DNA of 64,000 nt from an uncultured Pseudodesulfovibrio sp. (lineage in GTDB: Bacteria; Desulfobacterota; Desulfovibrionia; Desulfovibrionales; Desulfovibrionaceae): the NCBI RefSeq assembly GCF_963677845.1, contig NZ_OY782498.1, positions 1,120,001 to 1,184,000 of the forward strand. Reading direction: 5' to 3'. Positions 38,554-51,130 of this stretch are shown one piece after another (position 1 is the first letter of the stretch; the number at the start of each line of letters is the position of its first letter). The notes under the pieces are model-generated. The model made no database searches. It was not told where the DNA came from and worked only from the letters and a program-made list of their open reading frames with translations. The translations under genes and the position numbers were made by a program.

Positions 38554-40875
38554 ATGACGATGCTCAGCAAGGAACTTGAAAGTGCATTGACCTCTGCCGT
38601 CAATGAGGTGAAGCGTAGGAATCATGAATTTCTGACGTTGGAGCACCTGCTGTATGCCATTTCCATCGAGGATCAGGGGGAAGAAATCCTTGAAGCCTGC
38701 GGTGCTGAAATGGAGCGCCTCAGGGACCAACTTGGCAGGTTCTTCGTGGAGAACATGGAAGCCTTGCCTGAGGGAACTGAATCTGAAGTTATTCAGACCT
38801 TGGGGGTACGTCGTGTCCTGCAAAGGGCTGTGTGGCAGAAAAAGGCATCGGGCAAAACCACTGTTGAAGTTGGGGATGTCCTTGCGGCCATGTTTGACGA
38901 AGAAGATTCTTACGCTGTCTATTTTCTGCGTACCCATGATGTCTCCCGTCTTGATATTCTGGAAATCATATCTCATGGCATGTCTACTGGTGATGACTGG
39001 AATGATCTTGGTGATGACCTTGGTGGTCAACCAGATCCTCTTGAAGCCCGTCCCGGTGAGAAGAAAAGTCCGCTTAAAGAATATACAGTAAACCTGACAG
39101 ACCGGGCGGCCGAAGGTCTTATTGACCCGCTTATTGGTCGAGGGGCTGAGCTTGAGCGTACCGTGCAGGTTTTGTCTCGACGCCGTAAGAATAATCCTAT
39201 CTTTGTGGGTGACCCTGGTGTTGGCAAGACTGCCATGGCTGAGGGATTGGCCTTGATGGTTGTTGAAGGTAAGGTGCCCAAAGATTTCCTGAATGCAGAA
39301 GTTTATAGTTTAGATATGGGGTCTCTGTTGGCTGGCACTAAATATCGCGGTGATTTTGAAGCGCGGTTGAAGGGGGTGCTGGCAGAACTTAAGCTCAACA
39401 AAGATGCCGTTTTGTTTGTGGATGAGATTCACACCATTGTCGGCGCAGGGTCTGTCAGCGGCGGTAGCATGGACGCGTCCAATATTTTGAAGCCGCTCCT
39501 GCAATCCGGAGAAATTCGGTGTATCGGTTCCACAACATTTGAAGAATATAAAAATCATTTTGAAAAGGATCGCGCTTTGTCGCGCCGGTTTCAGAAGATC
39601 GAGATTGTCGAACCAACAGTGGAAGAGACCATTGCTATCCTCAAGGGTTTAAAGACTCATTACGAGGAGTTTCACGGGGTCAATTACACTCATTTCGCTT
39701 TGAAAACAGCAGCGGAATTGTCTGAACGGCATATAACGGATCGTTTTTTACCTGATAAGGCCATTGATGTCATGGATGAAGCTGGCGCGTTGTACAAACT
39801 CTCTTCTCGTACACGGAAGGGTGATCGTATTACGGTGGCGGACATTGAAAAAGTCGTGGCCCGTATGGCTCGGATTCCGGCTCGCCGTTTGACGGTGTCT
39901 GATCGTGCTCGGCTTCAGAGTCTCGAAACTGATTTGAAGAGTGTGGTCTTTGGACAAGACGAGGCTGTTTCAGCTTTGTCTCAGTCCATCAAGCGGTCCC
40001 GTGCGGGTATGCGGCAGGCTGGACGTCCTGTGGGGAGTTTCTTGCTGACTGGTCCTACGGGTGTCGGTAAGACCGAATTGGCTCGTCAGTTGGCGGATGT
40101 CCTTGGTATCAGTTTCTTGCGTTTTGATATGTCCGAATACATGGAAAAACATGCTGTGGCCCGTCTCATAGGGGCGCCTCCAGGATACGTCGGGTTTGAT
40201 CAGGGTGGGTTGTTGACCGAAGGTGTGCGTAAAAAGCCGCATTGTGTTGTCTTGTTTGATGAAATCGAAAAAGCACACCCGGATGTTTTCAATATTCTGC
40301 TTCAGGTGATGGATTACGCTACCCTGACGGATAACAATGGCCGTAAGGCTGATTTTCGGCATGTTATTCTGTTAATGACCTCCAATGCCGGTGCTCGGGA
40401 GATGGCCAAGGGTGCTATCGGTTTCAAACGCAATGAAGGAGCCGACCGTGAAGGCGGTGCCATGAAGGCGTTGGAGAAGCTGTTCAGTCCTGAATTTCGT
40501 AATCGGTTGGATTCCATCGTTACGTTCAAGGCGCTTGAGTCACCCGTCATGGAATTGATCGTGGACAAGTTTATCAAGGAACTGAATGATCAGTTGCAGG
40601 ATCGTCGTGTGTTTGTGACGTTGACTGAATCAGCACGGGCTCGGCTGGCCGAACTTGGACATGATGTCTCCATGGGCGCACGACCTATGGGCCGTGTGAT
40701 TCAGACGGAAATCAAGGATATCATTGCTGATGAACTGCTTTTTGGTGAATTGATGAAGGGTGGTGTGGTCACTGTTGGACTTGCCGGAAAGGGCAAGAAA
40801 TCCAAAAGGATACCCGCTGTAGGGGCCTCTGGAGAATTTACCTTTTCCTATGAAGCCGTCGGTAAAAAACAGTAG
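38554..40875 (+). CDS. clpA: ATP-dependent Clp protease ATP-binding subunit ClpA
   Basis: 773 residues, the usual ClpA size. The N-terminal double repeat (about 1-145) binds ClpS. The two AAA+ modules have Walker A GDPGVGKT and GPTGVGKT, with Walker B VLFVDEIHT and VVLFDEIEK. There is no ClpB-type middle coiled coil. The hexamer unfolds substrates into ClpP (encoded at 9211). It is coupled to clpS and ends in a terminator before aat. Confidence 0.96.
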   Translation: MTMLSKELESALTSAVNEVKRRNHEFLTLEHLLYAISIEDQGEEILEACGAEMERLRDQLGRFFVENMEALPEGTESEVIQTLGVRRVLQRAVWQKKASGKTTVEVGDVLAAMFDEEDSYAVYFLRTHDVSRLDILEIISHGMSTGDDWNDLGDDLGGQPDPLEARPGEKKSPLKEYTVNLTDRAAEGLIDPLIGRGAELERTVQVLSRRRKNNPIFVGDPGVGKTAMAEGLALMVVEGKVPKDFLNAEVYSLDMGSLLAGTKYRGDFEARLKGVLAELKLNKDAVLFVDEIHTIVGAGSVSGGSMDASNILKPLLQSGEIRCIGSTTFEEYKNHFEKDRALSRRFQKIEIVEPTVEETIAILKGLKTHYEEFHGVNYTHFALKTAAELSERHITDRFLPDKAIDVMDEAGALYKLSSRTRKGDRITVADIEKVVARMARIPARRLTVSDRARLQSLETDLKSVVFGQDEAVSALSQSIKRSRAGMRQAGRPVGSFLLTGPTGVGKTELARQLADVLGISFLRFDMSEYMEKHAVARLIGAPPGYVGFDQGGLLTEGVRKKPHCVVLFDEIEKAHPDVFNILLQVMDYATLTDNNGRKADFRHVILLMTSNAGAREMAKGAIGFKRNEGADREGGAMKALEKLFSPEFRNRLDSIVTFKALESPVMELIVDKFIKELNDQLQDRRVFVTLTESARARLAELGHDVSMGARPMGRVIQTEIKDIIADELLFGELMKGGVVTVGLAGKGKKSKRIPAVGASGEFTFSYEAVGKKQ

Positions 40876-40892
40876 TAATTTGTATACACGAC

Positions 40893-40923
40893 AAAAGGGG
40901 CGGCTGAGGCTGCCCCTTTTTGT
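40893..40923 (+). terminator. Intrinsic terminator after clpA
   Basis: AAAAGGGGCGGC-TGAG-GCTGCCCCTTTTT with one G-T pair. It lies ten bases before aat, so it may only partly separate aat from clpSA. Confidence 0.82.
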
Positions 40924-40933
40924 TTGAGAGCCT

Positions 40934-41626
40934 ATGACTATCTATCGGCTTTTTGATGATCCAGTATTTCCCGACCCGGAAGAGGCGGATCCTGACGGAT
41001 TGCTCGCCGTTGGAGGGGATTTGAGTCCTCAACGGTTACTGACCGCCTATGCCAACGGTATTTTCCCTTGGTATGGAGATGATTCGCCAATTCTTTGGTG
41101 GTCGACCAATCCTCGACTTGTCGTATTCCCTGAAGAATTCCATATGCCGCGAAGTTTGCGCCGTGTCCTTAACAGGGGAACGTTTACTTTTACTATGGAT
41201 ACCCGATTTAATTCGGTTATTCGTCGATGTGCTTGTTGCCCTCGTCCTGAGCAGGAAGGCTCTTGGATTGTTGATGACATGATAGAGGCCTATACCATGC
41301 TTCATGAATTGGGCTATGCGCACAGTGTTGAAGCCTGGCAGGGTGATGATTTGGTTGGAGGTCTCTACGGCGTATCGCTTGGCTCTGTTTTTTATGGGGA
41401 GTCCATGTTCTACCATGTGCCCGACGCATCGAAAGCAGCGTTTGCGGTTTTGGTGGATCAGCTGAAAAAATGGGATTTCAGCCTTATCGATTGTCAGCAG
41501 ACCACGCACCATTTACTTCGATTTGGCGCCCGGGAACTTCAGCGGTATCAATTCCTTCAGATGATCCGTGAAGGAATGGAGAGACCGTCTCGTGAAGGAC
41601 AGTGGAAATTTGATGACCTGGAGTAG
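40934..41626 (+). CDS. aat: Leucyl/phenylalanyl-tRNA-protein transferase
   Basis: 230 residues. Family motifs are plain: FPDPEEADPDGLLAVGGDLSP is the N-terminal block, followed by ANGIFPWYGDDSPILWWSTNPR and GGLYGVSLGSVFYGESMF. The enzyme adds Leu or Phe from aminoacyl-tRNA to proteins with basic N-termini, making substrates for ClpS-ClpAP. All three pathway genes are adjacent here. Confidence 0.96.
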   Translation: MTIYRLFDDPVFPDPEEADPDGLLAVGGDLSPQRLLTAYANGIFPWYGDDSPILWWSTNPRLVVFPEEFHMPRSLRRVLNRGTFTFTMDTRFNSVIRRCACCPRPEQEGSWIVDDMIEAYTMLHELGYAHSVEAWQGDDLVGGLYGVSLGSVFYGESMFYHVPDASKAAFAVLVDQLKKWDFSLIDCQQTTHHLLRFGARELQRYQFLQMIREGMERPSREGQWKFDDLE

Positions 41627-41631
41627 TTTTT

Positions 41632-42108
41632 TTACCCTTCCACAATGGGGGGATGCTGGCTTAAGTCGTAGAATCCTTTGAGCGGAATTTCCAGTGAATA
41701 ACTGGGGATTTTTTCAAACTCAATAAATCCGATATTTTTTCCTGCCTCCACCTGTGAAAGGCCTTTCAGTCCGGCCGGGACGGGGAAGGTCAGCGGTGAG
41801 GAGTGGAGCGCTGTAAGTCTTGTGGAATACTGTTCTTTCAGGTAATTGAGTATAAGGTCGCGTTCACACTCCGTGAAAGATTCCAGAATGACTGTTCGGC
41901 TGCCTGCCGGATCAGTGCTGGAGGGATCAATGGGAGCGCCGATGAGCTTGTCGAGGTCCGATTCCTTTATTTCTTCGTCATCCCAATTGGCGCGGAAAAG
42001 ATGAACTTCAACATCTCGCCGGCCTTTGAAGCTCTTGATTACCATGGACAGACAAAAGGCGCGATCTATGGGCAAAGTGGAAGGTGAGGGGGTGACGGTG
42101 ATATCCAT
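41632..42108 (-). CDS. Protein of unknown function
   Basis: 158 residues, not recognised. The sequence is soluble and mixed in character, without Cys or a signal peptide; its C-terminal half has the segment [26 protein letters not shown] lies upstream of the ATG on the minus strand, so the start is good. It is convergent with aat, five bases apart, and divergent from uvrB. I see no motif that suggests a function. Confidence 0.7.
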   Translation of the reverse strand: MDITVTPSPSTLPIDRAFCLSMVIKSFKGRRDVEVHLFRANWDDEEIKESDLDKLIGAPIDPSSTDPAGSRTVILESFTECERDLILNYLKEQYSTRLTALHSSPLTFPVPAGLKGLSQVEAGKNIGFIEFEKIPSYSLEIPLKGFYDLSQHPPIVEG

Positions 42109-42182
42109 GGCGGTCTCCTTGCTGTTTATTATTGAATCTTACGTGTTTTGACGGGCTATCTCAAGCCCTGGATTGTCGAGAA

Positions 42183-44186
42183 ATGCCTGATTTCAAACTT
42201 GTCAGTGAATACACCCTCAAAGGTGATCAGCCGGAAGCTGTCGCAGAACTGGTTAACGGTTTGCAAAGTGGTGTGCGAGATCAGGTGTTGCTTGGTGCCA
42301 CCGGTACAGGCAAAACCTTTACTATGGCAAACGTGGTGGCGAAGCTCAATCGTTCTGCGTTGATTCTGGCTCCGAATAAGACCTTGGCCGCACAACTTTA
42401 TACGGAGTTCCGTGGGTTGTTTCCTGATAATGCCGTTGAATATTTCGTCAGTTATTACGATTACTACCAGCCGGAAGCTTATTTGCCACATTCAGATGTG
42501 TACATTGAGAAGGATTCTTCCATCAATGACAATATCGACAAACTGCGTCATGCCGCAACTCATGCGTTGCTGACGCGCAAAGATGTACTCATCATTGCTT
42601 CGGTATCGTGTATTTATGGTTTAGGATCACCGGATTTTTATGCCAAGATGGTCATTCCCGTGGAAGAGGGACAAACCATGGCAATGGAATCGCTTCTTGG
42701 ACGATTGGTGGAGATTCATTACGAGCGCAATGATTATGATTTCCATCGTGGTACGTTCCGTGTGCGTGGTGATGTGGTGGAAATTATCCCCGCATACAGC
42801 CGGGAAAAAGCTTTGCGTATAGAGTTTTTTGGCGATGAGATTGATTCCATTTCCGAAACCGACCCGTTGACAGGTGAAGTCAAGGATCGTTTGAGAAAGA
42901 CTGTTATTTATCCGGGCAGCCACTTTGTCTCGGACAGAGATAATCTTGATCGGGCCACCCATGATATTCGGGAAGAACTTCGACTTCGACTGACCGATCT
43001 CAAGAAGCGCAACAAGTTGGTCGAGGCGCAAAGACTTGAACAGCGAACCATGTATGACCTCGAAACAATTGAGGAACTCGGATATTGTAACGGTATTGAA
43101 AACTATTCTCTTCATCTAGATGGGCGACATGAGGGACAGCCGCCAGCTACCTTGCTCGACTATTTCCCAGATGATTTTATTTTATTTGTCGATGAATCTC
43201 ATATTGCTTTGCCGCAGGTGGGGGGCATGTTCAAAGGAGATCGGTCGCGCAAGACCACATTGGTGGATTTTGGGTTCAGGTTGCCATCTGCATTGGATAA
43301 TCGTCCGCTTAATTATGAAGAATTTCAGGAGCGTATCAAGCAGGCTGTCTATGTTTCGGCTACGCCTGGTCCGTTGGAAATCAATTTGGCTCAAGGCGTG
43401 GTAGTTGAGCAGATTATTCGGCCCACAGGACTTGTCGATCCTCAGATTGAGGTTCGAAAAACACACGGACAGATTGACGATTTACTGTCAGAGTGTAAGA
43501 AAAGACAATCAGTGGACGAGCGGGTTCTGGTCACTACGTTGACAAAACGTATGGCTGAAGATTTGAATGAGTATTTGAACCAGATGGGTGTCGAATCCAA
43601 ATATTTGCATTCGGATATTGATACCCTTGAACGAATGGCCATTATTCAGGCTCTTCGGGCTGGTGAGTTTTCTGTACTTGTTGGCATCAACTTGCTTAGA
43701 GAAGGGTTGGATATCCCGGAAGTTTCGATGGTGGCGATTCTCGATGCCGACAAAGAAGGTTTTTTACGTTCGGCGCGTTCGCTTATTCAGACTTTTGGAC
43801 GGGCGGCGAGAAATGTTGATGGCAGGGTTATCCTGTATGCGGACAAAGTTACGGACTCGATGGCGTCGGCTATTGATGAAACAGACCGTAGAAGGCAGAA
43901 GCAGCAGGAATACAATGAAGTTCACGGTATTACGCCGACCACTATTCGTAAAAAGGTAGACAACCTGTTCGGCGAACTCAGCGGTGTAACCATGCAACAT
44001 GCTTCGGTGGGAATGGCTGCCGAGGACTCGGCACAATATGGGGCAGACCCTAAAACCTTGCAGAAGAGTATTAAGCGGTTGGAACGCGAAATGCGTGAAG
44101 CTGCAAAAGAGTTGGAATTTGAGCGGGCCGCGGAACTCAGGGACCGTGTTGCCATGCTTCGTGAGAGATTCCTTGAGTTGGGGTAA
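42183..44186 (+). CDS. uvrB: UvrABC excision nuclease subunit UvrB
   Basis: 667 residues from ATG 42183; the frame is open further upstream but the family N-terminus ([17 protein letters not shown]) starts here. Walker A GATGTGKT, the beta-hairpin region [12 protein letters not shown], helicase motif VDESH, and the C-terminal UVR motif ([21 protein letters not shown]) are present. UvrB verifies DNA damage and positions UvrC. The K+ channel gene follows after three bases. Confidence 0.97.
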   Translation: MPDFKLVSEYTLKGDQPEAVAELVNGLQSGVRDQVLLGATGTGKTFTMANVVAKLNRSALILAPNKTLAAQLYTEFRGLFPDNAVEYFVSYYDYYQPEAYLPHSDVYIEKDSSINDNIDKLRHAATHALLTRKDVLIIASVSCIYGLGSPDFYAKMVIPVEEGQTMAMESLLGRLVEIHYERNDYDFHRGTFRVRGDVVEIIPAYSREKALRIEFFGDEIDSISETDPLTGEVKDRLRKTVIYPGSHFVSDRDNLDRATHDIREELRLRLTDLKKRNKLVEAQRLEQRTMYDLETIEELGYCNGIENYSLHLDGRHEGQPPATLLDYFPDDFILFVDESHIALPQVGGMFKGDRSRKTTLVDFGFRLPSALDNRPLNYEEFQERIKQAVYVSATPGPLEINLAQGVVVEQIIRPTGLVDPQIEVRKTHGQIDDLLSECKKRQSVDERVLVTTLTKRMAEDLNEYLNQMGVESKYLHSDIDTLERMAIIQALRAGEFSVLVGINLLREGLDIPEVSMVAILDADKEGFLRSARSLIQTFGRAARNVDGRVILYADKVTDSMASAIDETDRRRQKQQEYNEVHGITPTTIRKKVDNLFGELSGVTMQHASVGMAAEDSAQYGADPKTLQKSIKRLEREMREAAKELEFERAAELRDRVAMLRERFLELG

Positions 44187-44189
44187 ACG

Positions 44190-45224
44190 ATGATTGAGAG
44201 AGTTCATCGGCGAATGCTTCGCCTGAGGTCACGGCTAGGCTCCCTCTGGAGTGTCGTTCTCGGCGTGGTGTATCTCTTCGTGATTTTTGTAGTGGGTATC
44301 TGTTTTTACATGATGTACGAGCACTGGGATTTTGCCAGTTCCTTTTACATGATGGTCATTACACTTTCCACCGTAGGATTCATGGAAGTCAACCAGCTTT
44401 CGGAAGAAGGCCGCATGTTTACTGCCTTCCTGATTATGGGCGGTGTCGGCGGTTTTGTTTATATAGCCGGTGCTTTCGCACAAATCCTGATTGATGGTCG
44501 TTTGCAAATTATGTGGGGTAAGCACAAGATGATGAAAGAAATAAGCAAATTGAAAAATCATTTTATCGTTTGTGGTCATGGTCGTATCGGCAGCATTGTT
44601 GTTCAGGAAATTGCGGCTGAAGGGCATGATATCGTAGTTATCGAGCAGGCCCCGGATCTCATCGACAAGATGGAACAGGACGGCATTCTCTGTATCGAAG
44701 GGGATGCCACCAGTGACGAAGTCCTTTTGAGTGCCGGTTTGCTCCATGCAAATTCCCTTATTTCGGCTCTTTCCAGCGAAGCCGCAAATGTTTACGTGAC
44801 ATTGACGGGTCGTCAATTGAACCCTGGCATTACCATTGTGGCTCGTGCCGGAGATAAAACACATATTTCTCGTTTGGAATTGGCCGGTGCTGATAGAGTT
44901 GTGCTTCCGCATTTCATAGGTGGCGTGCGTATGGCGCAGAATGTTTTGCGGCCAACGGTGACCAACTTTATGGAATTGGCTGTTCGAGGTGGTATTGATC
45001 TTCAAATGGAGGAATTATTGGTTTCTCCAGAATCCGAATTGGTGAATCTGGACCTTATCGAGTCCAAGATTCGTCCTCGATTCAATTTGATTATCATCGC
45101 CATAAAAAGAGGTTCCGGCGAGATGGTTTTTAATCCTGGTCCCAAGGAAGTGATCGACGCTAACGATACGCTTTTAGCTGTCGGTACAAAATCGAATCTC
45201 GAAGAAATTAAAGAAATCTTATAA
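44190..45224 (+). CDS. Two-helix potassium channel with RCK (TrkA-N/TrkA-C) domains and altered filter
   Basis: 344 residues. Two membrane helices flank a pore loop: residues about 22-42 and 75-100. The RCK domain has the Rossmann motif VCGHGRIGS near residue 130 and an Asp/Glu-rich continuation, and a TrkA-C domain ends the protein. This is the MthK-like plan of a ligand-gated K+ channel. The filter reads T61-V-G-F-M-E66 where K+ channels have TVGYGD or TVGFGE, so the second filter glycine is Met. Ion selectivity is therefore uncertain. It lies between uvrB and ligA, probably in one unit. Confidence 0.85.
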   Translation: MIERVHRRMLRLRSRLGSLWSVVLGVVYLFVIFVVGICFYMMYEHWDFASSFYMMVITLSTVGFMEVNQLSEEGRMFTAFLIMGGVGGFVYIAGAFAQILIDGRLQIMWGKHKMMKEISKLKNHFIVCGHGRIGSIVVQEIAAEGHDIVVIEQAPDLIDKMEQDGILCIEGDATSDEVLLSAGLLHANSLISALSSEAANVYVTLTGRQLNPGITIVARAGDKTHISRLELAGADRVVLPHFIGGVRMAQNVLRPTVTNFMELAVRGGIDLQMEELLVSPESELVNLDLIESKIRPRFNLIIIAIKRGSGEMVFNPGPKEVIDANDTLLAVGTKSNLEEIKEIL

Positions 45225-45229
45225 TATAA

Positions 45230-47302
<2,073 letters not shown>

Positions 47303-47338
47303 ACAGCTATATATTTTCAAAGAATACAGGAGATGCAG

Positions 47339-48118
47339 ATGAGTACCAATGTCGTTATACTGGGTGCAAAGGGCCGTATGGGCAACACTTTGGTGAATAT
47401 GGCTCTGGCAGACAACGAATTGAGTCTCGTTGGCGTTTGTGAGCGCGAAGGGAACACTGGTGGCATGGATTATGACGGTTGTCTGACATCCGATTGTCTT
47501 GAAGATCTGCTGCCCAAGGTCCCCGGTGCGGTGGTTGTGGACTTCACCGCCCCTGAATCGTCTGTCGCCATGGCAAAAATTGCTGCCAAGCATGGAAGTC
47601 CTGCAGTTATTGGAACAACTGGTTTGAATAAGGACCAGCAGGATGAATTGGCAGAGTATGCCAAGGAAACACCTCTTTTTTGGGCACCGAATATGTCGGT
47701 GGGCGTGAATGTATTGCTCAAGGTTTTGCCTGAACTCGTCAAGGCTCTTGGCGAGGACTATGATATGGAAATGGTTGAGACCCATCATAAAATGAAGAAA
47801 GACTCTCCCAGTGGAACGGCGCTGAAACTGGCTCAATGTCTGGCTGAAGCCCGTGGGTGGGAATATGATGACGTCAAGAAGCATTGCCGTGATGGTATCA
47901 TCGGCGAGCGCCCCCAGAAGGAAATAGGCGTGCAGACTTTGCGCGGTGGGGATGTGGTTGGCGATCACACCATGTATTTCTTTGGCCCCGGAGAGCGTAT
48001 TGAAGTAACGCATCGTGCTCATTCTCGTGAGACATTCGCTTCCGGTGCGTTGCGTGCGGCAAAATGGCTGGCCAAGCAGAAGCCCGGTAAGCTTTATGCC
48101 ATGGCTGACATTTTTTAA
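47339..48118 (+). CDS. dapB: 4-hydroxy-tetrahydrodipicolinate reductase
   Basis: 259 residues from ATG 47339; the in-frame ATG 47333 abuts the AGGAG site, so the second ATG is chosen. The nucleotide motif GAKGRMG is at the N-terminus. [13 protein letters not shown], the catalytic region [15 protein letters not shown] and the substrate-binding [11 protein letters not shown] are intact. The enzyme is in the lysine/diaminopimelate pathway. A terminator follows. Confidence 0.96.
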   Translation: MSTNVVILGAKGRMGNTLVNMALADNELSLVGVCEREGNTGGMDYDGCLTSDCLEDLLPKVPGAVVVDFTAPESSVAMAKIAAKHGSPAVIGTTGLNKDQQDELAEYAKETPLFWAPNMSVGVNVLLKVLPELVKALGEDYDMEMVETHHKMKKDSPSGTALKLAQCLAEARGWEYDDVKKHCRDGIIGERPQKEIGVQTLRGGDVVGDHTMYFFGPGERIEVTHRAHSRETFASGALRAAKWLAKQKPGKLYAMADIF

Positions 48119-48140
48119 AAATTAAGAATAATTGAAATGA

Positions 48141-48172
48141 AGGGAGTCTTTTTCGGAAGACTCCCTTTTTTT
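48141..48172 (+). terminator. Intrinsic terminator after dapB
   Basis: AGGGAGTCTT-TTTCGG-AAGACTCCCT followed by seven T. Confidence 0.92.
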
Positions 48173-48174
48173 AT

Positions 48175-49620
48175 TTAAAGAACAGGGGAAAGCAGTCGGG
48201 CGAATTTGATGAGTGTTTTCTGGATGATGTTTTTTGAATCGATTTCGTTGGGACCGGTTTCAATACATCGGGTAAAGTCACTTAGGAACATCGTCTCAAT
48301 TTTATTGGAGAACGATTTGTCCTCGACGAGCATGGTAATTTCAAAGTTGAGACGAAAAGAGCGATTATCCAGATTGGCTGTTCCGACTCCGGCCAGTATA
48401 TCGTCGACGAGAAAAACCTTTTGGTGAAGAAAGCCCTTGGTGTAGCGGAAGACGCGGATGCCGGGAAGGTCTAGTTCCTTGAGACAGGCGAATCCAGCCA
48501 GGTAAACGAGTTTGTGGTCTGCCTTTTCAGGCAACATGATGCGGACATCCACACCGCGTAAGGCGGCCAATTGCAAGGCTTTCATGACCGCACTGTCCGG
48601 GACGAAATAAGGACTTGCGGTCCAGAAGCGGTGTTGTGCGGCTTCGATGGCCCTGATGAACATGAGGGAGCATGATTCCAGCGCATCTTCCGGTCCAGTG
48701 CCGAGGGCCAGAACCTCAGCGGTCCCAGTTGTGTCTGGCATGGTCAGGTCAAGGTCAAGGAGTTGGCGAGTTGCCCAGTACCAGTCTTTGGCAAAGGACA
48801 CCTGCACTCCTAGTACGCCAGGACCTGCGATGCTGATGTGTGTGTCTCGCCATCCATTGAATATCTTGGATATGCCGAGATATTCATCGCCGACATTGTG
48901 CCCACCGACATAGGCGATTGCACCGTCAATAATGACAATTTTTCTGTGGTTTCTGAAATTGAGTTGAAATCGGTTGTGTCGTCCTTTGGTTGTATGGAAT
49001 GGACGTGCATCTATTCCGGCCTTTCGCATTCCTTCCCAATAGGCGGCGGAGGTGGAGTGGCAGCCGACTTCATCATAGAGAAAATATATGCGAACGCCGT
49101 TTTGTGCTTTGCGGATAAGCAGTTCTTTCAAACGATTGCCGAGCATGTCGTCGTGGACAATGAAGAATTGGATCAGTATATAGTCGGTCGCTTTTTCAAT
49201 GTCTGCGAACATGGCGTCGAAGGTGGAATTGCCATCTGTATAGAGTTCGATGGAGTTTCCACCAAGATACGGGATGCCGGAGAGCGTTTCGAATACCGTC
49301 CTTGGTGCGTGTGGCCGCTTTCGTTCGGCAAGATCACGAATGGTCGGGATGTCATGATTGCTACCTATAAGCCTGTGAAATTCTTCTTGTCCGGCACGGA
49401 TGGCATCGACATAGCCATGGAATTTTGATCGGCCAAAAATCCAGTAAAGGGGAAGAGCGAGAATGGGGAATGTTACCAGCGAAATAGCCCAGGCAACAGC
49501 CCCTTGCGGTGTGCGAGTGTCATGAATCGCGATAACCGCCGTGATAACCGCCGTGATTTCCATGGCTGTATAGAAAAGACTGAACAACCAGAGAAGAAAT
49601 GAGAGTTCCATTGATTCCAT
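48175..49620 (-). CDS. cls: Cardiolipin synthase (phospholipase D superfamily)
   Basis: 481 residues. Two N-terminal membrane helices are followed by two PLD domains with HxKx4D motifs: NHRKIVIIDG near residue 225 and LHQKVFLVDD near 400. The enzyme joins two phosphatidylglycerols, or PG and another phospholipid, into cardiolipin at the inner membrane; pgsA at 20172 provides the pathway's earlier step. The start may be 49620 or the Met three codons later; neither has a strong ribosome binding site. It is divergent from the MATE transporter gene. Confidence 0.94.
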   Translation of the reverse strand: MESMELSFLLWLFSLFYTAMEITAVITAVIAIHDTRTPQGAVAWAISLVTFPILALPLYWIFGRSKFHGYVDAIRAGQEEFHRLIGSNHDIPTIRDLAERKRPHAPRTVFETLSGIPYLGGNSIELYTDGNSTFDAMFADIEKATDYILIQFFIVHDDMLGNRLKELLIRKAQNGVRIYFLYDEVGCHSTSAAYWEGMRKAGIDARPFHTTKGRHNRFQLNFRNHRKIVIIDGAIAYVGGHNVGDEYLGISKIFNGWRDTHISIAGPGVLGVQVSFAKDWYWATRQLLDLDLTMPDTTGTAEVLALGTGPEDALESCSLMFIRAIEAAQHRFWTASPYFVPDSAVMKALQLAALRGVDVRIMLPEKADHKLVYLAGFACLKELDLPGIRVFRYTKGFLHQKVFLVDDILAGVGTANLDNRSFRLNFEITMLVEDKSFSNKIETMFLSDFTRCIETGPNEIDSKNIIQKTLIKFARLLSPVL

Positions 49621-49717
49621 AAGAAGTTTAGTTAACAGAAAAAACGGGCAAATGGAAAGCTTGTCCTTGTTATTTCATGGGACTGTGGGCAGGTTGGTAT
49701 ACAAGGAGATTGCCGAG

Positions 49718-51088
49718 ATGGCCGAGAGTGTTACGGAAAAATCAACGGACCACCCCTTTGTGAAGAAACCCAATCGAACTTTGCTTCGATTGGCGTTTCC
49801 CGTGCTGTTCTCTTTGGTTGCCGAACCGCTGACAGGGCTTGTTGATACGGCATTTGTTGCTCGTCTTGCCGGTTCCGAACCTGTGGCCGCCCTTGGTGTT
49901 GGGACCGTGGCTTTTACCTCTATCTTTTGGGCATTTACTTTTCTTGGTGTTGGTACACAGACAGAAGTGGCTCAAGCGGAAGGCCGGGGAGATCGAGAGC
50001 GTGCGATTAAGGTGGTGTCTTTGGCCTGTGCGTTGGCGGCGTGTATTGGATTCGTTGTCATGCTTGGCGCCATGGGATTCCTTTCGCCTATTGCATCGTT
50101 GTTCGGTGCCGAAGGACTGGTTAACGAGTTAGCCTGTGAATACATGTTGTATCGTTTGCTCGGAGCTCCCGCAGTACTCGTTTCTTTGGCCTGTTTTGGC
50201 GGATTGCGTGGTATACAGGATATGCGCACGCCGTTTTATGTGGCTGTGGGGGTAAATCTTGTCAACGTATTGCTTGATTGGGTACTCATTTTCGGGATTG
50301 GGTCGATTGCACCTATGGGGGTGGCTGGAGCTGCCATTGCGAGCACTGTCAGTCAGTGGATCGGTGCGGTTTGGTGTGTGTGGGCCATATGGAGACGCCT
50401 CGGGTTAACGTGGCATATGCGAGGGGCAGGAATCACCAAACTTATGAAGGTCGGGGGCGATCTCTTTATTCGTACTGGCGCGGTTCTTGTCTTTTTAGCC
50501 TTGTGTACTCGTGTCGCGAATCGTTTTGGTCCAGATGAAGGCGCAGCCTATCAGGCTATTCGACAGTTTTTCATTTTTTCAGCGTTGTTTCTGGACGCTT
50601 TTGCCATCACAGGGCAGAGTCTTGTTGGTTTTTTTCTTGGTGCATCTGACCAAGCTCAGGCGCGTCGCGTCGCCCGTTCTGTCTGTTTGTGGAGTATAGG
50701 GACAGGACTTGGTATGTGTGCCCTTATGCTTATGGGGGAAAAGAGTGTTGCATGGCTTCTCGTACCACCTGCAGCTCATGGAGTTTTTGGGCCTGCCTGG
50801 GTTGTGGTTGCCTTGACCCAACCTGTCGGGTCGCTTTCATTTGCGACGGATGGGATTCATTGGGGGACCGGTGATTTCAGGTATTTACGGAATGCAATGC
50901 TGATTGCTTCAGTCATTAGCGTATTTTGTATCCTTGTAGTTGATGCGATTCATCCGTCTAATATTCTTGTTTTTATTTGGCTGACAACGGCGTTGTGGAC
51001 AGTGATTCGGGCTGGCTTCGGAATGGTGCGTATTTGGCCGGGGGTAGGCCGTGCTCCTTTGATCAGAGAGCATAAAAAAAGACCTTAG
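49718..51088 (+). CDS. MATE family multidrug/toxin efflux transporter
   Basis: 456 residues from ATG 49718, with AAGGAG upstream; an earlier in-frame ATG at 49652 lacks one. Twelve hydrophobic segments are visible. The N-terminal LRLAFPVLFSLVAEPLTGLVDTAFVARL is the typical MATE opening, closest by eye to the DinF branch, and the domain repeats in the second half. Such proteins export cationic compounds using Na+ or H+ gradients. The substrate is unknown. Confidence 0.9.
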   Translation: MAESVTEKSTDHPFVKKPNRTLLRLAFPVLFSLVAEPLTGLVDTAFVARLAGSEPVAALGVGTVAFTSIFWAFTFLGVGTQTEVAQAEGRGDRERAIKVVSLACALAACIGFVVMLGAMGFLSPIASLFGAEGLVNELACEYMLYRLLGAPAVLVSLACFGGLRGIQDMRTPFYVAVGVNLVNVLLDWVLIFGIGSIAPMGVAGAAIASTVSQWIGAVWCVWAIWRRLGLTWHMRGAGITKLMKVGGDLFIRTGAVLVFLALCTRVANRFGPDEGAAYQAIRQFFIFSALFLDAFAITGQSLVGFFLGASDQAQARRVARSVCLWSIGTGLGMCALMLMGEKSVAWLLVPPAAHGVFGPAWVVVALTQPVGSLSFATDGIHWGTGDFRYLRNAMLIASVISVFCILVVDAIHPSNILVFIWLTTALWTVIRAGFGMVRIWPGVGRAPLIREHKKRP

Positions 51089-51113
51089 GCTGAAATAGGA
51101 AAAGGTCTTTTTC
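51074..51113. terminator. Terminator between convergent genes
   Basis: AAAAAGACCTT pairs with AAGGTCTTTTT. It begins inside the last codons of the MATE gene, and the A and T runs suit both directions (MATE gene, and HPt gene from the right). Confidence 0.75.
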
Positions 51114-51130
51114 AGGGGTGCGTTTGGTGA

